This document shows, piece by piece, positions 1 to 5,245 of a stretch of 5,811 nucleotides of DNA. The position numbers and the translations under genes are program-made. The stretch comes from Chloroflexota bacterium (lineage in GTDB: Bacteria > Chloroflexota > Dehalococcoidia > SHYB01 > JACPQI01). The stretch spans positions 1 to 5,811 of the forward strand of contig JACPQI010000039.1 in the NCBI GenBank assembly GCA_016190545.1. Direction: 5' to 3'. How positions within the stretch are numbered: the first letter of the stretch is position 1; each line of letters begins with the position of its first letter. The notes below the pieces were generated by a model that worked only from the letters and a program-made list of their open reading frames with translations, did no database searches and was not told the DNA's origin.

Positions 1-1
1 C

Positions 2-1750
2 CCCATCCTCGTCGCCACTCTGGAACGCCTGGAGTACCGGGGCTATGACTCCTGCGGCCTTGCTATCTCAAATGGGCGAGGTATCCAGGTCCGCAAGGAT
101 GTGGGCACCATCAAGCGCCTGCAGCCCACGCTCAGCGACCTGCACGGGACCGCCGGAATCGGCCACACCCGCTGGGCCACTGTGGGCCCGCCTTCCCAGC
201 ACAACGCTCACCCTCACACCGACTGCTCCGGTCACATCGCCGTTGTCCACAACGGAAACCTGGACAACTTCCAGGAACTGAAGGCCGCCCTCGTTGCGGA
301 AGGGCATGCTTTCCGCTCGGAGACCGATTCTGAAGTCATCGCCCACTTGATCGAGAAGCACTACCACGGCGACCTGCTTCAGGCCCTGGAGCAGGCGGTA
401 GAGCGGATGGAAGGCTCCTATGCGCTGGTGGCTCTGCACCAGAAACACCGTGAGTTGGGCGTTGCCCGCAAGGAGTCACCCCTCGTCATCGCCCTCGGAG
501 GGGACAGTGCGCTTATCGCCTCAGATGCAGCGGCCCTGGTCCCCTATTGCTCCCGCGTCATGTACCTTGAGGATGGCGATGTGGGTATTGTGAGTTCCCG
601 TGAAGTCAACATCCGGCGAGATGGCGCGCGCCGCGTCGTCCCTGTCCACCAGGTGGAATGGCAGCCCCAGGACGTGGAGCGGTCTGGCTATCCGCACTTC
701 ATGCTCAAGGAGATCCATGAACAGCCGAAAGTCCTGCGTCAGTGCCTGGGTAGCCTAACGGGCGGCAACGGCGCTCGTCCCAGTCTTGGCATAGTGACCG
801 ATAAGCACCCGTCCCTCATGTTGCTCCTCGGCTGCGGCACCTCCTACCATGCCGCGCTCTTCTGCGAGCGCTTGCTTGAGCCGATCGCCGCCTTCCCGGT
901 CCGAGCCCAGCTCGCCAGCGAGTTCCAGCCGGGCCAGTGGGTCCCGCCGGATACTCTCGCCATCGCCCTCACCCAGTCCGGCGAGACCGCCGACACCCTC
1001 GCCGCCCTGCGCTGGTTCGCCGCGAACGGCCGCCGCACAGCCGCCGTCACCAACGTCGAGGGCAGCAGCGCCACCCGCATCGCCCAGCGGACTCTCCTCA
1101 TGCGGGCCGGGCCGGAGATGAGTGTGGCGGCCACCAAGAGCTTCACTGCCCAGCTTCTGCTTCTCTACCTGCTGGCCCTGGAAAGCCTGCCGCATGCCGG
1201 CGACAACTCTTATGAACAGACCATTCCCGAACTCCGTCTTCTCCCTGACAGAGTCCAACAGGTGCTAGAGCGTAGCCAGCACATCAAAGACGCCGCCTTC
1301 CGCTACGCCGGCGCCCGCGCCTGCTACGTCACCGGGCGTGGTCTGAACTACCCTATCGCCCTGGAAGGCGCCCTCAAGCTCAAGGAGGTCAGCTATCTCC
1401 CTGCCGAGGGCTACGCCGCCGGCGAGCTCAAGCACGGCCCCTTTGCCCTCCTGGATGCCGCGAGCCCCGTCATCGCCCTCCTGAGCCACGATCGTGAGTA
1501 CAAGCGCATGCTCACGACCATCCGTGAAATCAAAGCGCGGGAAGCCCCGGTCGTTCTCATTGCACCCGACGACGAGATAGAAGCTCGGTCCTGGGCGGAC
1601 GCCTTCCTCCCGGTACCCGTCGTCTCACCCCAGTTCTCGCCGCTCTTGTACGCCGTCGTCCTCCAGCTCTACGCATATTACACAGCCCTGGCCTTGGAGC
1701 GCCCCATAGACCGTCCGCGCAACCTTGCCAAGAGCGTCACGGTTCTCTAG
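2..1750 (+). CDS. glmS: Glutamine--fructose-6-phosphate aminotransferase (isomerizing), 5' end truncated by the window
   Basis: This enzyme makes glucosamine-6-phosphate from fructose-6-phosphate and glutamine, the first committed step toward UDP-GlcNAc, in the cytoplasm. The frame is open from base 2, and the visible 582 residues align by eye with E. coli GlmS from about residue 15. About 15 N-terminal residues, including the catalytic Cys after the initiator Met, therefore lie outside the window. The glutaminase half shows LEYRGYDS (about 29-52), GHTRWAT (about 161-181), NAHPH and VVHNG. The two SIS domains of the isomerase half follow: GCGTSYH (from 830), a TQSGETADT loop (from 971), EGALKLKE, and GELKHGP with its His at 1433-1435. 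The family C-terminus RNLAKSVTV carries the active-site Lys at 1730-1732. Residues matching E. coli K485, E488, H504 and K603 are all present, so it should be active. One small oddity is YDSCG where YDSAG is usual (Cys codon 53-55). A GTG at 101 is internal, not the start. Any leader control, such as a glmS ribozyme, would lie upstream of the window. Confidence 0.97.
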   Translation, partial: PILVATLERLEYRGYDSCGLAISNGRGIQVRKDVGTIKRLQPTLSDLHGTAGIGHTRWATVGPPSQHNAHPHTDCSGHIAVVHNGNLDNFQELKAALVAEGHAFRSETDSEVIAHLIEKHYHGDLLQALEQAVERMEGSYALVALHQKHRELGVARKESPLVIALGGDSALIASDAAALVPYCSRVMYLEDGDVGIVSSREVNIRRDGARRVVPVHQVEWQPQDVERSGYPHFMLKEIHEQPKVLRQCLGSLTGGNGARPSLGIVTDKHPSLMLLLGCGTSYHAALFCERLLEPIAAFPVRAQLASEFQPGQWVPPDTLAIALTQSGETADTLAALRWFAANGRRTAAVTNVEGSSATRIAQRTLLMRAGPEMSVAATKSFTAQLLLLYLLALESLPHAGDNSYEQTIPELRLLPDRVQQVLERSQHIKDAAFRYAGARACYVTGRGLNYPIALEGALKLKEVSYLPAEGYAAGELKHGPFALLDAASPVIALLSHDREYKRMLTTIREIKAREAPVVLIAPDDEIEARSWADAFLPVPVVSPQFSPLLYAVVLQLYAYYTALALERPIDRPRNLAKSVTVL

Positions 1751-1807
1751 CGTCGCGCGCCCTTGCCGAGCCGCCTTTTCCCGCTTGCCGCGCCAAGCTA
1801 CAGCCTA

Positions 1808-1816
1808 TGGTATAAT
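1808..1816 (+). promoter_or_regulatory. Extended -10 promoter for the BioD-like/DRTGG gene
   Basis: TGGTATAAT is a perfect sigma-70 -10 hexamer (1811-1816) preceded by a TGn extension (1808-1810). The best -35 candidate, TTGCCG at 1785-1790, is 20 bp upstream, which is too far to be convincing, so recognition would rest on the extended -10. Transcription would start near 1823 and leave a leader of about 44 nt before the ATG at 1867. No terminator is visible after glmS, so readthrough from glmS could add to expression. Confidence 0.7.
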
Positions 1817-1866
1817 GCACCGAGCGTTTTTTCGCCGAACACAGCTTCTCCGGGAGGCCCGGGTAC

Positions 1867-2868
1867 ATGCCCACGCTGTACGTGACATCGCTTGAGGAAC
1901 AGGCAGGCAAGACCGCGCTCTGCGCTGCCCTCGTCACCCATCTCAAAGCCCAGGGCAGCGCCGTCGCCTACTGCAAGCCCCTGCGCGACGCCAAGGACCA
2001 GGACGCGCCCTTCGTGAACGACCTCCTCGGTTCTACCCAGACGCCGGATGCTCTCCTCAGCGCCGCGGGCACCCCCATCGATAGCGGTCTCATTGCCCAA
2101 GCCCGCGACCTCGTCGCTCGCGCCGCCGCTGGTGCCGGCGTTGTCATTGTGGAAGGCACAACAGGCGACCCTGCTCTCTCCAACCAGCTTGCGGAAGCCC
2201 TGCAAGCCCAGGTTGTCCTCGTTATCCGCTACCGCAGAGGCGTCACCGACGCCGACATCACCAAAGCGGCGGCGGCTTTCGGCAACCGGCTCCTGGGCGT
2301 CGTCCTCAACGCCATACCCGCTATCAGCCGCCGCATCGTCGATTCCGAGTTGGTCCCGGCCCTCAAGTCCCATGGACTGCGGGTCCTGGCTGTCGTGCCG
2401 GAGGACCGCAGGCTCTTGGCTGTCCCCGTCCGCCATATCGCTGAACAACTTGGCGCCTCCTATCTGCTGAACGAGGACCAGGCCGACCGCCTCATTGAGC
2501 ACTTCATGATCGGCGCCTTCACCCTGGACAGCGCCATCCCCTACTTTGAGCGCATCTCGGACAAGGCCGTCATCACTCGTGGCAGCCGTATGGACGTCCT
2601 CTGGTGCGCCCTGGAGACGCCCACGTCCTGCCTTATCCTGACTAACAGCGAGCAACCTTCCAACTACATCATCGAGCACGCCCGCGAGGACAACGTCCCC
2701 GTCCTTACGACGCAGAAGGATACCCTCGCCGCCGCCGCCGCTGTCGAGCAACTCACGAAGCAGGCGACCGCGCACCATCCGGCCAAAGCGGCGCGCTACC
2801 AGGAGTTGCTCAAGCAGCACGGCGACATCCAGGCCTTCTTCGCTCCGAGCGCCGCCGCCGCACGCTAA
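1867..2868 (+). CDS. BioD-like P-loop protein with a divergent DRTGG domain (phosphotransacetylase N-terminal-like), no catalytic PTA domain
   Basis: This 333-residue protein resembles the N-terminal regulatory part of long phosphotransacetylases: a dethiobiotin-synthetase-like (AAA_26) domain, about residues 1-200, then a DRTGG-type domain, about 205-300. The N-terminus carries a P-loop-like TSLEEQAGKTAL; Lys15 and Thr16 are kept, but the leading Gly of the BioD pattern GTDTxxGKT is replaced (Ser8 by eye). VVIVEG (92-97) is the Walker-B-like strand, and LLGVVLNAIP (142-151) is a typical BioD-fold strand. In the second half, GSRMDVLWCALE (239-250), LILTNSEQPS (256-265) and VPVLTTQKDTLAA (277-289) follow the DRTGG pattern, but TGG has become TNS. 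The PTA/PTB catalytic domain is absent, and the gene ends in an Ala-rich tail. GGGAGG at 1852-1857, 9 nt before the ATG, supports the start. The role is unknown; an adenylate-binding regulator of acetyl-CoA or carbon metabolism is a guess from the family. BioD itself and cobyrinate synthetase are less likely because of the second domain. Confidence 0.82.
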   Translation: MPTLYVTSLEEQAGKTALCAALVTHLKAQGSAVAYCKPLRDAKDQDAPFVNDLLGSTQTPDALLSAAGTPIDSGLIAQARDLVARAAAGAGVVIVEGTTGDPALSNQLAEALQAQVVLVIRYRRGVTDADITKAAAAFGNRLLGVVLNAIPAISRRIVDSELVPALKSHGLRVLAVVPEDRRLLAVPVRHIAEQLGASYLLNEDQADRLIEHFMIGAFTLDSAIPYFERISDKAVITRGSRMDVLWCALETPTSCLILTNSEQPSNYIIEHAREDNVPVLTTQKDTLAAAAAVEQLTKQATAHHPAKAARYQELLKQHGDIQAFFAPSAAAAR

Positions 2869-2923
2869 CCCCGCGTCTCCCCCGGCTCACGCGCCGAGGC
2901 CGAAGTGCAGTCGATTACGGCAC

Positions 2924-2973
2924 AAAAGAACCGCCTCGGGTAATGCGCAGAACTTCGCACACTACCCGAGGCG
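2924..2973 (-). terminator. Intrinsic terminator in the convergent spacer, best suited to the minus-strand crotonase gene
   Basis: CGCCTCGGGTA (2932-2942) and TACCCGAGGCG (2963-2973) form a perfect 11-bp GC-rich stem. A possible second stem inside it pairs TGCG (2944-2947) with CGCA (2956-2959). Read on the minus strand, the stem is followed by TTCTTTT (2930-2924), a broken T tract typical of a rho-independent terminator. On the plus strand no T run follows, so any effect on the upstream plus-strand gene would be weaker. It sits about 63 nt after the stop of the plus-strand gene and about 69 nt after the stop of the minus-strand gene. Confidence 0.75.
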
Positions 2974-3042
2974 TCTCCCCGTCGATGTGAGAATACCGGG
3001 TACCCGTCAGCCCTTCATCCTACAAGAGGACGCTGAGCGGGG

Positions 3043-4119
3043 CTATTTCCCGGCAGGCCCCTTCTGCTTCGAGGCGACCTTCTTAGGATCGAAGGCCTTG
3101 TAGTCCTGCTTCGCCTGCCAGGTCCGCGTCGTGGAATACTCGTGGGACCGGAACGGGAAGCCGAACCCTGGGATATGCTCCCAGCGGGCGTCCCGCTCTT
3201 TCATGGCGTCCTTGACGCCCCGGTCGCGCCGGTCACGGAACATGCTCCACTCGTCCGGCTCGAAGCGGATGTTGCTGTTGATGGCGTGCATGACCGCGCC
3301 CATGGTCCGGGCCACCTTCAGGCCCAGCGCCGCCTCCGCCACCTCGAAGGCGTGCTTGGTGGTAGCGATGCCATCGATGGGCTGGAGCGAACAGGCCTCG
3401 ACGTACTCAGCCACGCGCTTCTCTAGCTGCGCCCTCGGCACCACCTCGGTTATCATGCCGGAAGCGAGCGCCTCCTCGGCCTCCAGATAGTAGCCCAGCA
3501 TGGTCATCTTGCGCGCCCGCTTGGGGCCCAGGTGCATGATGGCCGAACCCAGGTTCCCGTCCACCGAGGCGCCCACCCACCGGTACGCCGGGTGTCCGAA
3601 GACGGCGTCGTCGGAGGCGATGACGAAGTCCGAGGCCAGGATCCACCACATGGCGATGCCCATGCAGTAGGTCTTGGCTTCGACGATGGTGAACTTCGGT
3701 AGATAGCTCCAGCGGTCAATGATGCCGCCCGGAGCGAAGTAGAACCGGTCGGTGGCCAGGCGGGTACGCTGGGGAGCGTGCCGCTCGCCCGGCAGGTTGC
3801 GCTGGATGCCATGCACAAAGCCGAGCTGCGCCATGTTGTGGCCGGTGGAGAAACAGGGGCCGGCCCCACGGAGCACCACGGACTTGACGTCGTCGTCCGC
3901 CTCGACCTCGTCCATAATCCGGTGCCACTCTAAGTAGTCGGCCCGATCGAAGCAGTTCAGCTTGGTGGGGTTGTTGATGGTGATTTGAGCGCTGCGGGTC
4001 TTGGCGTCTTTGGTGTACACGAGGACTGAGTTATGGCGGTCTAATTCCTCGTCCCAGAGCTGGTGTCCCCTTGGGTCATAGAACTTCGTGCGGGTGGGAT
4101 ACTTCTTTGCTTGGGCCAT
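3043..4119 (-). CDS. Long crotonase-fold protein (enoyl-CoA hydratase/isomerase family), non-canonical active site
   Basis: This 358-residue protein has a crotonase core at about residues 45-280, which would act on an acyl-CoA thioester in the cytoplasm. Family marks are ITINNPTKLNCFD (46-58), GAGPCFSTGHNM (85-96), the strand-helix around YCMGIAMW (151-158), SDFVIASDDAVFGHP (163-177) and ALASGMITEVVP (217-228). Aligned by eye to rat enoyl-CoA hydratase, the positions of Glu144 and Glu164 are Trp158 and Ala178, so classical hydratase chemistry is unlikely. The segment from Ser185 to Gly191 (SVDGNLG) instead matches the Ser/Asp loop of MenB naphthoyl-CoA synthase; the same Asp position is used by dienoyl-CoA isomerase. 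A 45-residue N-terminal extension and a charged, aromatic C-terminal tail of about 75 residues ending in a Lys-rich stretch exceed the usual length of about 260. AAGGAGGAGG (4133-4124 on the minus strand) just before the ATG supports the start. It looks monocistronic, with its own promoter and terminator. The substrate is unknown; no other beta-oxidation or menaquinone gene is in view. Confidence 0.88.
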   Translation of the reverse strand: MAQAKKYPTRTKFYDPRGHQLWDEELDRHNSVLVYTKDAKTRSAQITINNPTKLNCFDRADYLEWHRIMDEVEADDDVKSVVLRGAGPCFSTGHNMAQLGFVHGIQRNLPGERHAPQRTRLATDRFYFAPGGIIDRWSYLPKFTIVEAKTYCMGIAMWWILASDFVIASDDAVFGHPAYRWVGASVDGNLGSAIMHLGPKRARKMTMLGYYLEAEEALASGMITEVVPRAQLEKRVAEYVEACSLQPIDGIATTKHAFEVAEAALGLKVARTMGAVMHAINSNIRFEPDEWSMFRDRRDRGVKDAMKERDARWEHIPGFGFPFRSHEYSTTRTWQAKQDYKAFDPKKVASKQKGPAGK

Positions 4120-4164
4120 GGTTCCTCCTCCTTGTAGTTTTCCCGCTTGTAGTCAACTGGGCCT

Positions 4165-4194
4165 ACCATAGCAAATAGTGCGGATGCCCGTCAA
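4165..4194 (-). promoter_or_regulatory. Sigma-70-type promoter for the crotonase gene
   Basis: On the minus strand, TTGACG (4194-4189) is a 5/6 match to the -35 consensus. It is followed after 18 bp by TATGGT (4170-4165), a 4/6 match to the -10 box that is itself preceded by TGC, giving an extended -10. The start of transcription would fall near 4158, leaving a leader of about 39 nt that contains the AAGGAGGAGG ribosome binding site. Confidence 0.65.
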
Positions 4195-4247
4195 GCATGG
4201 AGTGTTCTCTCATAACACACAGCATGGGCTGCGGCTGCGGCAAACGG

Positions 4248-4256
4248 TGGTACACT
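4248..4256 (+). promoter_or_regulatory. Probable extended -10 promoter for the Usp-GNAT unit
   Basis: TGGTACACT has the TGn extension and a 4/6 match to TATAAT. It has the same TGG-TA layout as the box at 1808-1816 and lies at a similar distance from its gene (leader of about 47 nt before the ATG at 4310). No -35 hexamer is recognisable at 16-18 bp upstream, so this call rests on the -10 and on position. Confidence 0.5.
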
Positions 4257-4270
4257 CGATATGGTGCCTG

Positions 4271-4285
4271 GGCGCGTCACGCGCC
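4271..4285 (+). promoter_or_regulatory. GC-only hairpin or palindrome in the leader of the universal stress gene
   Basis: GGCGCGT-C-ACGCGCC is a perfect 7-bp inverted repeat around one base; as RNA it would fold as a 6-bp stem with a TCA loop. It lies just after the predicted transcription start and 12 nt before the GGGAG ribosome binding site (4297-4301). It could be an operator or an mRNA-stabilising structure, but in GC-rich DNA a chance occurrence is also possible. Confidence 0.35.
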
Positions 4286-4309
4286 GCCGCCTACCCGGGA
4301 GTGCGTACC

Positions 4310-5242
4310 ATGTACAGCAAGATCCTGGTCGCCCTGGACGGGTCCGAGACTGCCGAGCAGGCGCTGCCCTATGCCCGCCTTCTCGCCAAGGGGCTGCGCG
4401 TCCGCATGGAAATCGTGCGCGTCCTGGAGCCTCTGCCGCTCGCTCTCGTGGAGGTCTCCTACAGCATCGCGCAGGACACTGCCCGGCTCCGGCGTCAGGC
4501 TGAGGAGTACCTAAGCGCCCTGGCCAACCGGCTCTACCAGGACGACGACGTTCCCGTGACTTCCCTGTTGCTGGAGGGTAGCCCCGCTGCCGCCATCATC
4601 CAGGAAGCGGAGAAGGACCCGGCCACCCTCATCGCCCTGTCCACCCACGGCCGCTCCGGCGTCACGCGCTGGGCCTTGGGCAGCGTGACCGACAAGGTCT
4701 TGCACGCCACCGCCAACCCTCTCATCATCATCCGCGCTCAGGCCCATACGCCTTCGCCCAAGACCGTGGCCCTCAAGCGGGTCATTGTGCCCCTGGACGG
4801 CTCGCCCACGGCTGAGGAGGCGCTGCCCCATGCCCTGGCCCTGGCCAAACCCCTGGGCCTTACCATCACTCTGCTACGGGTCACCCCAGCCGCCGCCGAC
4901 TACTACCGCTACGTGGGTCTGGTGGGCGGCCCCTACATGGACATCGCCAGGGAGGCGGACGAAGAGGCGTCACGCTACCTGGAGCAGACGGCGCAACGGG
5001 TGCGCTCGCTGGGCGCCCCGTCCGTCGAGACCCTGCTCCCCCACGGCCCGCCCGCAGACGCCATCGTCGACACCTCCAGACAGTTCAAGGACAACCTTAT
5101 CGCCATGACCACCCACGGGCGTACCGGAGCGGGCCGCTGGCTCCTGGGCAGCGTCACGGACCGGGTGGTGAATAGCGCAGGCTATCCCGTGCTGGTTGTT
5201 CGGTCCAAAGAGACGCCCGGCCAAAACGAACGGAAGGAGTGA
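4310..5242 (+). CDS. Tandem universal stress protein with two UspA domains
   Basis: This 310-residue soluble protein contains two Usp domains fused head to tail, residues about 1-142 and 157-298, with a short linker between them. Each starts with the family strand and Asp: ILVALDGSETAEQALP (5-20) and VIVPLDGSPTAEEALP (158-173). Each ends with the ATP-binding signature seen in MJ0577-type Usps as G-2x-G-9x-G(S/T). Here these are STHG with GS at 124-125 and TTHG with GS at 280-281, so the first Gly is Ser or Thr in both. Asp10 and Asp161 match the adenine-pocket Asp, so both domains may bind ATP, making a pseudo-dimer in one chain. Such proteins bind adenylates and aid survival under stress; the exact role is not readable here. 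The ATG at 4310 is chosen because GGGAG lies 8 nt upstream and the family N-terminus begins there. A GTG at 4178 would add 44 unrelated residues across the divergent promoter region. It is the first gene of a pair with the GNAT gene. Confidence 0.94.
   Translation: MYSKILVALDGSETAEQALPYARLLAKGLRVRMEIVRVLEPLPLALVEVSYSIAQDTARLRRQAEEYLSALANRLYQDDDVPVTSLLLEGSPAAAIIQEAEKDPATLIALSTHGRSGVTRWALGSVTDKVLHATANPLIIIRAQAHTPSPKTVALKRVIVPLDGSPTAEEALPHALALAKPLGLTITLLRVTPAAADYYRYVGLVGGPYMDIAREADEEASRYLEQTAQRVRSLGAPSVETLLPHGPPADAIVDTSRQFKDNLIAMTTHGRTGAGRWLLGSVTDRVVNSAGYPVLVVRSKETPGQNERKE
5234..5239 (+). promoter_or_regulatory. Ribosome binding site of the GNAT gene, inside the end of the Usp gene
   Basis: AAGGAG lies within the last codons of the universal stress gene, 6 nt before the ATG at 5246. 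Because the Usp stop (5240-5242) falls between this site and the GNAT start, ribosomes finishing the first gene can reinitiate on the second. This indicates translational coupling and fixes the GNAT start. Confidence 0.8.
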
Positions 5243-5245
5243 GCC

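Noticed and set aside
755..1258. Minus-strand open frames inside glmS
   Set aside because: They lie opposite the conserved SIS domains and have no recognisable motif or plausible ribosome binding site.
101..1750. Start of glmS at the GTG at 101
   Set aside because: The same frame is open back to base 2 and already encodes conserved glutaminase residues (LEYRGYDS) before 101.
1751..1800. Possible terminator after glmS
   Set aside because: Two CTTGCCG copies are direct, not inverted, repeats; I find no stable stem followed by a T run.
1798..2820. Long open frame on the minus strand opposite the BioD-like gene
   Set aside because: It is a GC-skewed shadow frame: low-complexity Gly/Ala/Glu/Asp composition and no domain pattern, while the plus frame shows P-loop and DRTGG features with a promoter and ribosome binding site.
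3007..3044. Weak inverted repeats TCAGC/GCTGA and AGCCC/GGGCT around the crotonase stop
   Set aside because: Only 5 bp each with long loops, overlapping the stop codon; far weaker than the 11-bp stem nearby.
3131..3490. Plus-strand open frames opposite the crotonase gene (3131-3490, 3142-3426, 3752-3937)
   Set aside because: They are antisense shadows of a clear crotonase frame and show no family features.
4178..4309. Longer reading frame upstream of the universal stress gene from a GTG at 4178
   Set aside because: The extra 44 residues do not resemble the Usp N-terminus, would start within the crotonase promoter, and have no good ribosome binding site. The ATG at 4310 has one and begins the conserved strand.
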